64,000 bases of DNA. It comes from Stappia sp. (GTDB lineage: Bacteria; Pseudomonadota; Alphaproteobacteria; Rhizobiales; Stappiaceae). Both the position numbers and the translations under genes were made by a program. The stretch covers positions 1-64,000 of the forward strand of contig PBLF01000023.1 of assembly GCA_002722295.1 (NCBI GenBank), read 5' to 3'. The notes beneath the pieces are model-generated. The model ran no database searches. It saw only the letters and a program-made list of their open reading frames with translations, and was not told where the DNA came from. Positions 33,274-42,889 of the stretch are shown in pieces (position 1 is the first letter of the stretch; each line of letters opens with the position of its first letter).

Positions 33274-34194
33274 TCAGTTCCCTTTCTCTTTTTCAAGCAG
33301 CGCAAGGACGTCGGCGCGATGTGGCAGGGGCGCAACAGCGCCGTAGCCGCACACGGCAAGCGCCGCAGCCGCGTTCGCGTGACGGGCCGCCGCGACGCCA
33401 TCGCCGGTCGCCAGAAGTTCGGCGAGAAAGGCACCGTCGAAGGCATCCCCCGCGCCCGTCGCATCCACCGCCTCCACCACATGCGGTGCGATGCGCTCGC
33501 GCGTGTCGCGATTCGCGTAGAGAACGCCGTCGGCCCCGAGCGTCAGCGCCACATGACGCGCGCCGAGAGCGAGATAGTGATCCGCGATCTCTCCGGCTGT
33601 CTCCAGCCCCGTCAGCAGGCGCGCGTCGTCGAGTCCCGGCAGCACGATGTCGGCCATGGCCGCCGTCGCCTCGATGACGGCCCGGGCCCGCGCCAGCGGC
33701 CACAGCTTCAGCCGCAGGTTGGTGTCATAGGAAACGAGGCCGCCCGCCTTGCGCACGATGTCGATGGCCTCGAAAACACCGTCGCAGGCAACGTCCGAAA
33801 TCGCCTGGCTGATGGCCGACACATGCAGCACCTTGGCCTGCTTCAGGAGATCGTGCGGCAGATGCCGTACGCCGTAGCGGCTGGATGCGGAGCCAGCGCG
33901 GCGGTAGGAGAAGACATGCCCCTGCGGCCCGTGGGTGACGAAATAAAGCCCCGTGGGAGCGTCCTCCATGCGCAGCACCGCGCGCGTGTCGACACGCTCG
34001 CCCCGCCACAGCCCGTCGAACAGGTCCCCGAACACATCCGCGCCCGTCGCCCCCAGATAGCCGACCGACGCCCCCTGACGCGCCGCCGCGATCGCCGCGT
34101 TGGACGTGTCGCCCCCAAAGCCCTGCACATAGGGGCCATCCGGGGTCGTCTGGTTGAACTCGATCATCGGCTCGCCGAGAAACAGAAGCTCCAT
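33274..34194 (-). CDS. PfkB family sugar kinase, probable 2-keto-3-deoxygluconate kinase type
   Basis: A 306-residue ribokinase-family enzyme. The opening LFLGEPMIEFNQT followed by GFGGDTSNAAIAAARQGA is the substrate-binding region typical of KDG kinases; the anion hole and catalytic base are in DATGAGDAFDGAF near residue 244. It should phosphorylate a sugar acid or sugar with ATP. No other Entner-Doudoroff gene is adjacent, so the substrate stays open. ATG 34194 is chosen because the family motif follows directly; two upstream ATG codons exist. Confidence 0.88.
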   Translation of the reverse strand: MELLFLGEPMIEFNQTTPDGPYVQGFGGDTSNAAIAAARQGASVGYLGATGADVFGDLFDGLWRGERVDTRAVLRMEDAPTGLYFVTHGPQGHVFSYRRAGSASSRYGVRHLPHDLLKQAKVLHVSAISQAISDVACDGVFEAIDIVRKAGGLVSYDTNLRLKLWPLARARAVIEATAAMADIVLPGLDDARLLTGLETAGEIADHYLALGARHVALTLGADGVLYANRDTRERIAPHVVEAVDATGAGDAFDGAFLAELLATGDGVAAARHANAAAALAVCGYGAVAPLPHRADVLALLEKEKGN

Positions 34195-34435
34195 CGAACA
34201 CGCCACTCCCATTCTTGTCGCGCAAGGCAAAGGCCCTGCCGCGCCGTTTCAATCGATTTAATTCCCATGCGCCGCCTGTCGCCGCGTGTCAACCGCAGCC
34301 TGACGAGCACTCTCCACGGGACCGGCGCGCCGCCGCCCCTCGCCAGCGGCGCCCGGGCATGCCAAAACACGCCGGGGCGCCTTCGTCAGCAAGGCTCCCG
34401 CCTGAAACGAACGACAGATTTCCGGGACGAAGCAC

Positions 34436-35221
34436 ATGGCCGACATCGCCCTCCCCTTCCTCGACACCGGGCCGGCGCCGGGAGACGCCACCGACGACGC
34501 ACCGATCGTGCTTCTGCACGGGTTCGCCGGCGACGCGCGCGGATTCTCGGGCCTCTCGGACCGTCTCGCGCCACGCCGCCGCACCATTGCCTTCGACCTT
34601 CCCGGCCACGGCAGGGCTCTCGACTGGCCACGCATCGGCGGAGCGGGAGCCGCGGCGCGCGCCGTCGCCGGATCGCTTGACGTGATGGAGGTTCCACGCG
34701 CCCATGTCGTCGGTCACTCCATGGGCGGGGCCGCCGCCTGCCTGCTCGCGCTCAAGGCGCCGGAACGGGTGGCAAGCATGACGCTTCTGGCACCCGGCGG
34801 CTTCGGCACGGAGATCAACCACGCCCTCCTGCGTCATTTCGCCAGCGCCCGCGAGGCAAGCGTCATCCACCTTCTCTTCGAGCAGTTCTTCGGCCCCGAC
34901 TTCGTTCTCCCGCCGCTCGTGGTGCGGCAGGCCGCCGAATGGCGCGCGCGCCCCGGCGTGGTCGAAACCCTGGTGGAGATCGTGAAGAGCCTGCTGGACG
35001 GCCCGCGCCAGCAGGTGCTGCCGCTGGAGGATATCGCGGCCCTCGGCATTCCGGTGCGCCTCGTCTGGGGCACTTCCGACAAGGTTTTGCCCGTGACCCA
35101 GGCCCGCGACGTGCCGGGTGTCTTCGGGGTGCATGTCTTCGACCGCATGGGCCACATGCCCCATCTGGAGCGCACCGAAGCCGTCGCCCGCATCATCGGC
35201 GAGCAGGTTTCTTCCACCTGA
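34436..35221 (+). CDS. alpha/beta hydrolase
   Basis: A 261-residue hydrolase with the canonical triad: serine 95 in VVGHSMGGAA, aspartate in VWGTSDKVLP and histidine in MGHMPHLE. HGFAGDARGF carries the oxyanion-hole motif. It resembles the hydrolase domain of acetoin-dehydrogenase E2-like proteins and the MhpC/BphD group. No signal peptide is present. It is divergent from the sugar-kinase gene across 240 bases; the substrate is unknown. Confidence 0.88.
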   Translation: MADIALPFLDTGPAPGDATDDAPIVLLHGFAGDARGFSGLSDRLAPRRRTIAFDLPGHGRALDWPRIGGAGAAARAVAGSLDVMEVPRAHVVGHSMGGAAACLLALKAPERVASMTLLAPGGFGTEINHALLRHFASAREASVIHLLFEQFFGPDFVLPPLVVRQAAEWRARPGVVETLVEIVKSLLDGPRQQVLPLEDIAALGIPVRLVWGTSDKVLPVTQARDVPGVFGVHVFDRMGHMPHLERTEAVARIIGEQVSST

Positions 35222-35237
35222 CGGCGCGCCGGACATG

Positions 35238-35270
35238 AAAAAAGGCCGCGCCCCACGGCACGGCCCTTTT
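35238..35270. terminator. intrinsic terminator between hydrolase and ppa
   Basis: GGCCGCGCC and GGCACGGCC pair with one mismatch around CCAC, flanked by an A run and a T run, so it can serve both convergent genes. Confidence 0.8.
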
Positions 35271-35303
35271 CGTTTTCGTTCCGATCCCGAAGGCGGGAGA
35301 GCC

Positions 35304-35837
35304 TTACTTGGCGCCCTTGGCCCGCTCGATGGACTCCAGGATGATGCGCTTTGCCTCGTCCGGGCCGCCGAAGCCGGTGATCTTCACCCACTTGTTCGGC
35401 TCGAGATCCTTGTAGTGCTCGAAGAAGTGCTTGATCTGCTGGATGGTGATGTCCGGCAGGTCCTCGTAGTGGTTCACGTTCTCGTAGCGGCGCGTCAGCT
35501 TGGCGGACGGCACGGCAAGGAGCTTCTCGTCCTGGCCCGCCTCGTCCTCCATGAACAGCACGCCGATCGGGCGGCAGTTCATGATGGCGCCGGGAACGAT
35601 CGGGCGCTGGTTGGCCACGATCACGTCGACCGGGTCGCCGTCGCCGCACAGCGTGTGCGGAACGAAGCCGTAATTGCCGGGGTAGCGCATCGGCGTATAG
35701 AGGAAGCGGTCGACGTACATCGCGCCCGCATCCTTGTCCATCTCGTACTTGATGGGCTCGCCGCCGACCGAGACTTCGATGATGACGTTGATGTCTTCGG
35801 GCGGGTTCTTGCCGATCGGCACGGCATCAATGCGCAT
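35304..35837 (-). CDS. ppa: inorganic pyrophosphatase
   Basis: A 177-residue family I soluble pyrophosphatase, which hydrolyses PPi from biosynthetic reactions and pulls them forward. The active-site signature DGDPVDVIV supplies metal-binding aspartates; [19 protein letters not shown] and [16 protein letters not shown] are also diagnostic. ATG 35837 follows GAGGAGCC by seven bases; the longer open frame has no similarity. Confidence 0.97.
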   Translation of the reverse strand: MRIDAVPIGKNPPEDINVIIEVSVGGEPIKYEMDKDAGAMYVDRFLYTPMRYPGNYGFVPHTLCGDGDPVDVIVANQRPIVPGAIMNCRPIGVLFMEDEAGQDEKLLAVPSAKLTRRYENVNHYEDLPDITIQQIKHFFEHYKDLEPNKWVKITGFGGPDEAKRIILESIERAKGAK

Positions 35838-35988
35838 GGGCAGGCTCCTCGGGCAGGCCGGCGGGGCGCGACGAAGCACGGGTCCCGGACCTTGCATGAA
35901 ACGGTTGATCGCGGGCTGTATGGCAAGCCGCGCCGTCAAAGGCAAGCCGGAAATTGTGCGCTGCACCTTGCGGTCCGGGCCGGCCGGT

Positions 35989-36585
35989 CTACCAGCGATC
36001 GGAAGGGGCGACGAGCCCGTCCACCTGCGCGTAGCCGCCCGATCCCCTGCCCTGGTCGAGCGGATAGGCCTCCTCGACCAGATAGGGACCGCCCCCGACA
36101 CTGTCCTTCGACGACAGCAGCACGAAGCGGTTCGCCGTGAAGGTCAGCTCCTGAAAGCCCCCGTGCTCGGCCAGCCAGCGCGCCACGTCCTCGTTGCTGG
36201 AGGAGCGGCAGCGGGCGAGCGTCACATGCGGCACATACTTGCGCCGCTCGGGCTGGAGCCTGAGGCGCTGCATCATGCGCTCCTGCTCGCCCTGCATCTC
36301 CACCAGGTCGCTTGCGGGTTCCACACGCGCGAACACCGCGTGCGGCTTGCCGTTGGCGAACGCCCCCAACCCGGTGATGCGCACCTGCACGGGAGCCCGG
36401 CGCACCCGGTCGAGCGTGTCGGCGATCTCGTCGGCCATCCGGTCGTCGACGTCACCGATGAACCGCAGTGTGATGTGATAATTCTCGGGATCGATCCAGC
36501 GCGCACCGCGCAGTCCGCCGCGCAGAAGGGAGAGCATGAGGCCCGTCTGGGACGGGATCTCAAGCCCGGTGAACAGTCGAGGCAT
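35989..36585 (-). CDS. thpR: RNA 2',3'-cyclic phosphodiesterase
   Basis: A 198-residue 2H-phosphoesterase that opens 2',3'-cyclic phosphates at RNA ends; it was historically called 2'-5' RNA ligase. Both catalytic histidine motifs are present: H37-ITL and H120-VTL. The opening [10 protein letters not shown] is typical. The C-terminal tail after YLVEEAYPL is longer and Gly-rich. ATG 36585 follows GGAGGGCC. It lies about 150 bases upstream of ppa on the same strand. Confidence 0.95.
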   Translation of the reverse strand: MPRLFTGLEIPSQTGLMLSLLRGGLRGARWIDPENYHITLRFIGDVDDRMADEIADTLDRVRRAPVQVRITGLGAFANGKPHAVFARVEPASDLVEMQGEQERMMQRLRLQPERRKYVPHVTLARCRSSSNEDVARWLAEHGGFQELTFTANRFVLLSSKDSVGGGPYLVEEAYPLDQGRGSGGYAQVDGLVAPSDRW

Positions 36586-36710
36586 GGCTTGGCCCTCCGC
36601 TGTCTCCGATGCCTTCATCAGGACGGCAAACCCGCATCTCTGCAAGCGAAAAACGGTTTTGCGCGCTGCAACAAGACCTTGCCGCTCCCATCCCCCGCCC
36701 TCAACGACGA

Positions 36711-36736
36711 ACGGCGGCTCCCGGGGGAACCGCCGT
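36711..36736 (-). terminator. hairpin after the aldo/keto reductase gene
   Basis: ACGGCGG and CCGCCGT arms enclose a partly paired CCC/GGG centre, 34 bases past the reductase stop on the - strand. There is no strong T run. Confidence 0.45.
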
Positions 36737-36769
36737 CGCGCGAATCAGCAGGCTGCGGCCCGGGCGGCC

Positions 36770-37822
36770 TTACGGGCAGGGGCTCCCGCGATGCTGGTAG
36801 ATCTCGGTGATCCTCGCCTCGATCTCGTCGGTGATCTTGAAGCCGTCCGCATCCAGGTCATGCTCGAGCTGGGCGATGGTGGTCGCCCCAAGGATCACCG
36901 AGGTGGTGAAGGAACGCGCCTGAACGAAGGCGATGGCAAGCTGCGAGGGCGACACGCCGAGATCGGCGGCAAGGTCGACATAGGCGTTGATCGCCTCCTC
37001 CGCGCCCGGCTTCTCGTAGCGCTGCAGCCGGTCGAAGAGCGTCTTGCGGGCGCCCTCGGGCCGCGCGCCGTCGCGGTACTTGCCGGTGAGGTAGCCCTGC
37101 GCCAGCGCCGAATAGGCCAGCAGGCCCACCTGCTCGCGATGGGCGATCTCCGCCAGACCGGTCTCGAAGGTCCGGTTGACGAGATTGTAGGCGTTCTGGA
37201 TCGAGACGACGCGCGGCAGCCCCATCTTCTCGGCAACCGCAAGGAACCGCATGGTGCCCCAGGCGCTCTCGTTCGACAGGCCGACATGACGGATCTTGCC
37301 CGCCTTCACATGCTCGGCGAGGGCGGCAAGCGTCTCCTCGATCTCCACCTCGTCCTCGAGGGGCGCCGGATCGCTCCAGATCGTCGGATTGGAGCCGAAG
37401 CCGGACACGTTCCGGTCGGGCCAGTGAATCTGGTACAGGTCGATGTAGTCGGTGCCGAGCCGCTTGAGGCTCTTGTTCACGGCCTCTTCCACATGCGCGC
37501 GCGACAGGTTCGCCTTCACGCCCGCGTCACGGAACCAGGTGTTGTCGGACCGTCCCACGACCTTCGTCGCCAGGACCACCTTGTCGCGGTTGCCGCGCGC
37601 CTTCAGCCAGGAGCCGATGATTTCCTCGGTGCGGCCCTGGGTCTCGGCCTTCGGCGGGATCGGATAGAGTTCGGCGGCATCGAGAAGGTTGATGCCCCGG
37701 TCGAGCGCGAGATCGAGCTGGGCGTGGCCCTCGGCCTCGGTATTCTGCTCGCCGAAGGTCATCGTGCCGAGCGAAAGGCTCGACACGGTAATGTCTGTGC
37801 GTCCAAGTCGGCGCTGTTCCAT
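36770..37822 (-). CDS. aldo/keto reductase (Tas/YajO-like)
   Basis: A 350-residue NADPH-dependent oxidoreductase. The tetrad is visible as D48 (NLLDAAELYP), Y53, K87 (LATKVVG) and H133 (YQIHWPD). The NADPH-binding C terminus has LGVSPSQLAIAF and SVILGATTIAQLEHDL. The GSNPTIWSDP insert places it near E. coli Tas. The physiological substrate is unknown. ATG 37822 begins the conserved RRLGRTDITVSSLSLGTM; an upstream ATG adds 11 non-conserved residues. Confidence 0.93.
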   Translation of the reverse strand: MEQRRLGRTDITVSSLSLGTMTFGEQNTEAEGHAQLDLALDRGINLLDAAELYPIPPKAETQGRTEEIIGSWLKARGNRDKVVLATKVVGRSDNTWFRDAGVKANLSRAHVEEAVNKSLKRLGTDYIDLYQIHWPDRNVSGFGSNPTIWSDPAPLEDEVEIEETLAALAEHVKAGKIRHVGLSNESAWGTMRFLAVAEKMGLPRVVSIQNAYNLVNRTFETGLAEIAHREQVGLLAYSALAQGYLTGKYRDGARPEGARKTLFDRLQRYEKPGAEEAINAYVDLAADLGVSPSQLAIAFVQARSFTTSVILGATTIAQLEHDLDADGFKITDEIEARITEIYQHRGSPCP

Positions 37823-37933
37823 GGGGTCCGTCGTCCTGTTGGAAATGCGGGGCACGCGGGAGGGCGGCCCTCGCGGATATTGCGTAGGGCAAATTGCTGA
37901 GGGGCGACACTTTGGCCCCGGCCCCGGCCAAGG

Positions 37934-38614
37934 TCAACCGCGCGGGGCGCGGTCCTCCCCGCTCCGTGAAATCAGCTTCTCGACGCTTGGCAGGATGCCC
38001 TCCACGATCAGCTCCACGCCGGCCGCCGTCGGATGCATCCCGTCGGCCATCACCGTCTCGGGCGAAACCGGAATGCCCTCCAGGAAGTAGGGATAGAGCA
38101 GCACGTCCTCGCTCCGTGCCAGGTCGGGGTAGATCGCGTCGAAGGCGTCGGCATACTCCTCGCCCATGTTGCGCGGCGCCTTCATGCCCGCGAGCAGCAC
38201 GGTGATGCCGCGCTCCCTGAGCCGGCGCACGATGGCCTCGAGATTGTCCCGCGTGGTGTCGACGGGCAGTCCGCGCAAGGCGTCGTTGGCGCCAAGCTCG
38301 ACAATCGCCGCGTCCACCTCCTCGCCGAGCGACCAGTCGAGCCGTGCAAGGCCCGCGGTCGTCGTGTCGCCGGAGACGGACGCGTTGAGCACCTTCACGT
38401 CATGCCCCCGCGCCTTCAACGCCGTCTCGAGCCGGGCGGGAAAGGCGTCCTCGGGCGGGAGCCGGTAGCCGGCGGACAGGCTGTCGCCGAAGGCGGCGAT
38501 CACGAGAGGGTCGGCTTGCGCGCCCTGCGGCATCCCCGCGACGCAGGCGAGAGCGAAAAGAGCGGTCGCCACACGACGTGCGGCGCGGGCAAAAAATGTA
38601 TCAAACTGTCTCAC
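37934..38614 (-). CDS. periplasmic SGNH esterase, TesA/arylesterase type
   Basis: A 226-residue exported GDSL hydrolase, related to E. coli TesA (thioesterase I / lysophospholipase L1). A signal peptide ends near QGAQAD. Block I is FGDSLSAGY with nucleophile serine 45; block III is LGANDALRG and block V is MADGMHPTAAG, supplying the Asp and His. The start is GTG with GAGGAAGAG five bases upstream. It is divergent from an ABC exporter pair, the tesA-ybbA-ybbP arrangement known from E. coli. Confidence 0.95.
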   Translation of the reverse strand: MRQFDTFFARAARRVATALFALACVAGMPQGAQADPLVIAAFGDSLSAGYRLPPEDAFPARLETALKARGHDVKVLNASVSGDTTTAGLARLDWSLGEEVDAAIVELGANDALRGLPVDTTRDNLEAIVRRLRERGITVLLAGMKAPRNMGEEYADAFDAIYPDLARSEDVLLYPYFLEGIPVSPETVMADGMHPTAAGVELIVEGILPSVEKLISRSGEDRAPRG

Positions 38615-38785
38615 CGGATCTCTTCCTCTGGACGCGACTGTCTCGCCTTCCCATATCGTTCAAATCCTTCTCCCGGCAATGCGGCCCGATCGTGGCCCGC
38701 CGCCGGACAGTGTCCGCCGGATCCCCCGAGGGCCGACGCGCGGGCGCGAACCGACGACCGATCGCACGAAGAAACAGGGCTTTCC

Positions 38786-39502
38786 ATGACCGACCGGCCT
38801 GCCGCAGCGCCCCTCATCCGGCTTGAAGACGTTCACCTCAGCCTCGGCCAGGGCGCCGGGCGTGTCGACATTCTCAAGGGGGTCGGCCTCGAGGTGGAGA
38901 CCGGCCGTTCGCTCGGCATCGTCGGCCCCTCGGGGTCGGGCAAGTCCACGCTCCTCATGGTGATGGCGGGTCTGGAGCGTGCCGACAGCGGCAGCGTGTC
39001 CATCGCCGGCACCGACCTGACGCGGCTCGACGAGGACGCTCTCGCCCGTTTCCGGGGGCGCGAGATCGGCATCGTGTTCCAGTCCTTCCATCTCATTCCC
39101 AACATGAGCGCGCTGGAGAACGTCGCGGTACCGCTCGAACTTGCCGGGCGCGCAGACGCCTTCGAGGCGGCACGCGCGGAACTGGAGGCCGTCGGCCTCG
39201 CGCATCGCGCCGGCCACTATCCGGCGCAGATGTCCGGCGGCGAGCAGCAGCGCGTCGCGATAGCCCGCGCGCTGGCGATCCGCCCGCCCCTGCTTCTCGC
39301 CGACGAACCGACAGGCAATCTGGACGAAACCACCGGCGCGCAGATCGTCGAGCTCATGTTCGAGGCCTGCGCCTCACGCGGCATGACCATGGTTCTCGTC
39401 ACCCATGACGCGGCCCTTGCCCGTCGCTGCGATGCCATGATCCGGGTTCGCGACGGGCACATCGAGACCATCGACGCCGAACCCGCGCTCGGGATCGCCT
39501 GA
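38786..39502 (+). CDS. ABC transporter ATP-binding protein (YbbA/LolD-like)
   Basis: A 238-residue ATPase of the LolD/MacB export class. Walker A is GPSGSGKST near 50, the signature is MSGGEQQRVAIARAL, and Walker B is LLLADEPTGNLDE. ATG 38786 opens the conserved LIRLEDVHLSLG. The gene ends two bases before the permease gene. By analogy with YbbA-YbbP it may move hydrophobic molecules or lipids out of the inner membrane, together with the divergent esterase. Confidence 0.95.
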   Translation: MTDRPAAAPLIRLEDVHLSLGQGAGRVDILKGVGLEVETGRSLGIVGPSGSGKSTLLMVMAGLERADSGSVSIAGTDLTRLDEDALARFRGREIGIVFQSFHLIPNMSALENVAVPLELAGRADAFEAARAELEAVGLAHRAGHYPAQMSGGEQQRVAIARALAIRPPLLLADEPTGNLDETTGAQIVELMFEACASRGMTMVLVTHDAALARRCDAMIRVRDGHIETIDAEPALGIA

Positions 39503-39504
39503 CG

Positions 39505-42096
39505 ATGCAGGGCACCAAGGCACGCCCGTCCGCCGCCCCCTCTCCGCGCTCCCGGCCCGGCCTCGGGCTTGCGATGCGCTTTGCCCTGCGCGAGATGCGC
39601 GGCGGCCTGAAGGGGTTCTACGTCTTCATCGCCTGCATCGCGCTTGGCGTCGCGGCCATCTCCGGCGTCGCCTCCGTGTCGCGGGCGCTGGTGGAAGGCA
39701 TCTCGGCCGAGGGAACCACGATCCTCGGCGGCGACATGTCCTTCCGCCTGATCCACCGCCAGGCCGATGCCGACGAGCAGGCGTTCCTCGACGGCCTGGG
39801 ACAGGTGTCACGGATCGCGACCCTGCGGGCCATGGCCCGCGTGCCCGACACCGGCGAGCAGACACTGGTCGAGCTCAAGGCCGTGGACGGGGCCTTTCCG
39901 CTTTACGGCACGATGGAACTCGCCTCGGGAGCGGCCCTTGCCGACGCGCTCGCCCTGCGGGACGGACATCATGGCGCCGTCGTGGAGCCCGAGCTTCTGG
40001 TGCGTCTCGGCCTCGCGGTCGGCGACACCTTCCGCCTCGGCCGCGCCGAGCTTGCCATCACCGACACGATCGCCACGGAGCCCGACCGGCTGAGCGACGG
40101 CGTCAATTTCGGTCCGCGCATCACCATTTCCGACGCGGCCCTTGAAGAGACCGGTCTCGTCCAGCCCGGCAGTCTCGTGCGCTGGATCTACCGCATCCGC
40201 CTGCCCCAGGGCACGACGACGGACGAGATCGCCACGCTCGAGGAAGAGGCGAAGGCCGCCTTCCCGCGCGCCGGCTGGCGCATCCAGTCCCGCGCCGAGG
40301 CCGCGCCCGGTCTCCAGCGCAACATCGGGCGGCTCGCCCAGTTCCTGACCCTCGTCGGCCTGACGGCGCTCGTCGTGGGCGGCGTCGGCGTCGCCAATGC
40401 GGTGCGCTCCTATCTCGACGCCAAGCGGCCGGTCATCGCGACCCTGCGCTGCGTCGGCGCCGAGGGCGGCTTCGTCTTCCGCGTCTACCTGATGCAGATC
40501 GCCGTGCTCGCGAGCGTCGGCATCGTCATCGGCCTTGTGCTCGGCGCGCTCATTCCGCTTGCCGCCGCCGGCGCACTCGCCGGCATCCTGCCCGTTCACG
40601 CGGTCGCCGGCATCTACCCCGCCGAACTCGGCCTCGGCGCGCTCTACGGCGGCCTCACCGCCCTCGCCTTCGCGCTGTGGCCGCTCGGGCGCGCCCATGA
40701 CGTCGCGCCCCGGCTGCTGTTTCGCGATGACGTCAGCGGCGAGGCGAAGCGTCCCCGCCCGGCTTATGTCATCGCGACGGTGGCGACCGTCACGCTTCTC
40801 GCCGGGCTCGCCGTCGTGCTCGCCGGCGATCTGCGCATCTCGCTGACCTATGTGGGCGCGACGCTGGTCGTCTTTGCGCTTCTGGCGCTCATCGCCCGCC
40901 TCATCATGGCGCTCGCGCGCCGAGCGCCGCGCCCGCGCGGCACGGAGCTTCGGCTTGCGATCGGCAACATCCACCGCCCCGGCGCGCTCACGCCCTCGGT
41001 GGTGCTTTCGCTGGGGCTCGGCCTGTCGCTGCTTGTCACCCTTGCCCTCATCGACGGAAACCTGCGCCGCGAACTTGGCCAGAGCATCGCCGCGCAGGCG
41101 CCGAGCTTCTTCTTTCTCGACGTGCAACAGAACGAACGCGAAGCCTTCGACGCCCTGCTCGCCCGCGAGGCTCCGGGGGCGAGCATCGACGGGGCGCCCA
41201 TGCTGCGCGGACGCATCGCCGCAGTGAACGGCGTGCCCGCCGACCAGCTCACGCCATCGGAGGGCGGAGCCTGGGTGCTGCGCGGAGACCGCGGCATCAC
41301 CTATGCGGCCCAAAAGCCCGAAAACGCGGTCCTGACCGAGGGAACCTGGTGGCCGGCCGATCATTCGGGAACGCCGCTGGTGTCCTTCGAGGCGGACGCA
41401 GGCGCCGATCTCGGGCTGAAGGTCGGAGACACGGTCACCGTCAATGTGCTCGGCCGCGAGATCACCGCCGAAATCGCCAACTTCCGCCGGGTCGAGTGGG
41501 AATCGCTCGCCATCAACTTCGTCATGGTGTTCTCGCCCAACACCTTCGCCGGCGCGCCGCACACGCATCTGCGCACGCTGACCTACCCGGATGGCGGCAG
41601 CGATGAACGCGAGTTCGCGCTGCTCAAGACGCTTTCCTCCGAGTTTCCGACCGTAACGGCGGTGCGGGTCAAGGACGCCATCGAACAGGTCAACGATCTC
41701 GTGGCGCAGCTTGCCTGGGCGATCCGCGCGGCCGCCTCGATCACCCTCGTCGCCTCGGTGCTGGTCCTTGCCGGCGCCCTGGCCGCCGGCCATCGTCACC
41801 GCACCTACGACGCGGTGATTCTCAAGACGCTGGGCGCGACCCGGGCACGCCTGATCGCGGCCTTCGCGCTGGAATACACGATCCTGGGCCTTGTCACGGC
41901 GGCCTTCGCCGTCGGCGCTGGAACGCTGGCCGCCTCCTTCGTGCTGACTCGGGTGATGGACACGGGCTTCACCTTCCTGCCGGCGACGGCGGTCGGGGCG
42001 GCCGTTGCCGCGCTCGTGCTCACCGTCGGGCTCGGGCTGATCGGCACCTGGCGCGTGCTGGGACGCAAGCCGGCTCCCGTGCTGCGCAACCTTTAG
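39505..42096 (+). CDS. FtsX-like ABC transporter permease (YbbP-like)
   Basis: An 863-residue permease with two FtsX-type units. The N-terminal helix (GFYVFIACIALGVAAISGVA) precedes a periplasmic domain; a helix cluster lies at about 265-460 (LIGLVLGALIPLA-like stretches); a second periplasmic domain follows; and three C-terminal helices begin near 735 (ASITLVASVLVLAGALAAG). This layout matches YbbP. It pairs with the ATPase gene two bases upstream. The substrate is not known even for the E. coli counterpart. Confidence 0.93.
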   Translation: MQGTKARPSAAPSPRSRPGLGLAMRFALREMRGGLKGFYVFIACIALGVAAISGVASVSRALVEGISAEGTTILGGDMSFRLIHRQADADEQAFLDGLGQVSRIATLRAMARVPDTGEQTLVELKAVDGAFPLYGTMELASGAALADALALRDGHHGAVVEPELLVRLGLAVGDTFRLGRAELAITDTIATEPDRLSDGVNFGPRITISDAALEETGLVQPGSLVRWIYRIRLPQGTTTDEIATLEEEAKAAFPRAGWRIQSRAEAAPGLQRNIGRLAQFLTLVGLTALVVGGVGVANAVRSYLDAKRPVIATLRCVGAEGGFVFRVYLMQIAVLASVGIVIGLVLGALIPLAAAGALAGILPVHAVAGIYPAELGLGALYGGLTALAFALWPLGRAHDVAPRLLFRDDVSGEAKRPRPAYVIATVATVTLLAGLAVVLAGDLRISLTYVGATLVVFALLALIARLIMALARRAPRPRGTELRLAIGNIHRPGALTPSVVLSLGLGLSLLVTLALIDGNLRRELGQSIAAQAPSFFFLDVQQNEREAFDALLAREAPGASIDGAPMLRGRIAAVNGVPADQLTPSEGGAWVLRGDRGITYAAQKPENAVLTEGTWWPADHSGTPLVSFEADAGADLGLKVGDTVTVNVLGREITAEIANFRRVEWESLAINFVMVFSPNTFAGAPHTHLRTLTYPDGGSDEREFALLKTLSSEFPTVTAVRVKDAIEQVNDLVAQLAWAIRAAASITLVASVLVLAGALAAGHRHRTYDAVILKTLGATRARLIAAFALEYTILGLVTAAFAVGAGTLAASFVLTRVMDTGFTFLPATAVGAAVAALVLTVGLGLIGTWRVLGRKPAPVLRNL

Positions 42097-42228
42097 CCTG
42101 CCCCCTACAACGCCGCCACTTTTGATAAACTACAGAGCGTCTCACAATCTTAGGTATAAAACAGATTCGTTTGACGCCCTTACGTCAAGATGCTCAACTC
42201 AACGATGCGCATTCAAGGACATTCAACC

Positions 42229-42582
42229 ATGAATCAAGATCCGAGAGAAGAAGCTCGCAAGGCGATTGAGGACGCGGTCGCAAAGGCCGCAAAGCAGAAA
42301 GCCAAGGACGATGCGGCCGTACAGGCCCAACGAGCAAAAGAAGAAGAGGAACGCAAGCGAGACAAGGCAATCGACGACCTTTTGAAAGAGGTGACGAGCG
42401 AGGGGGGGCAATATCCGGTCAACCCGGAATTGTCCGGAGGGCTTTCACCCGGCCTTCCGCCTTGGCTCGCGCCATTGGTGCGAAGTCGCCTTGAGGAGCG
42501 GGCGAAACTTCTGGACAAGGTGCGCCATCTGGAGATTGAGCGTGGGTTGCTGCTCGACGAGGTGACTAGGACAAGGCCCTGA
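42229..42582 (+). CDS. hypothetical protein with charged coiled coil, A-rich coding sequence
   Basis: A 117-residue protein I do not recognise. Residues 1-60 are almost all Ala, Lys, Glu, Arg, Asp and Gln (AKQKAKDDAAVQAQRAKEEE), predicting one long charged helix or coiled coil. A Pro/Gly-rich hinge (GGLSPGLPPWLAPL) and a second amphipathic helix with RHLEIERGLLLDEV follow. No signal peptide or membrane helix is seen. Codons AAA, GAA, CAA and GTA are more frequent than in neighbours, and about 130 upstream bases are AT-rich, suggesting later acquisition. ATG 42229 has AAGGAC upstream; the frame opens at 42190. Confidence 0.55.
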   Translation: MNQDPREEARKAIEDAVAKAAKQKAKDDAAVQAQRAKEEEERKRDKAIDDLLKEVTSEGGQYPVNPELSGGLSPGLPPWLAPLVRSRLEERAKLLDKVRHLEIERGLLLDEVTRTRP

Positions 42583-42889
42583 ACACCTCGTACGTTCCAG
42601 TCATGGCAATGGCGGTGCCTTGGATACCTTCGGATGGACAAGTTGGGTATTCCGTTGATGGAAAGGGTTTTCTCGCTTTGCGATCCGGTTACAATTGCGC
42701 CGCTTTGGTTCGCGTCCGGCCAATCGGGGGGCTGACGTGCCAGGCGGCGGTGATCCGGCCGGGTCGCTGCCTGCCTGGGCGTGTCGTCAACCGGTCGGGG
42801 CGGGGCGTGTGCCGTTGCCAGATCACGGCGCTGCCGGTCAGCGTCGCACAACAACGTCACACAGACCGTCACTTCGGGAGACGTCCGAC
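42583..42889. other. intergenic region before the secreted-protein gene
   Basis: I see no gene, strong promoter or terminator in these 307 bases. The frame of the downstream gene remains open through part of it, but that translation is Arg/Gly/Pro-rich without similarity. Confidence 0.5.

Noticed and set aside
39808-41799. 663-codon open frame on the - strand opposite the ABC permease
   Set aside because: Shadow of a clear membrane permease; product is charged low-complexity sequence.
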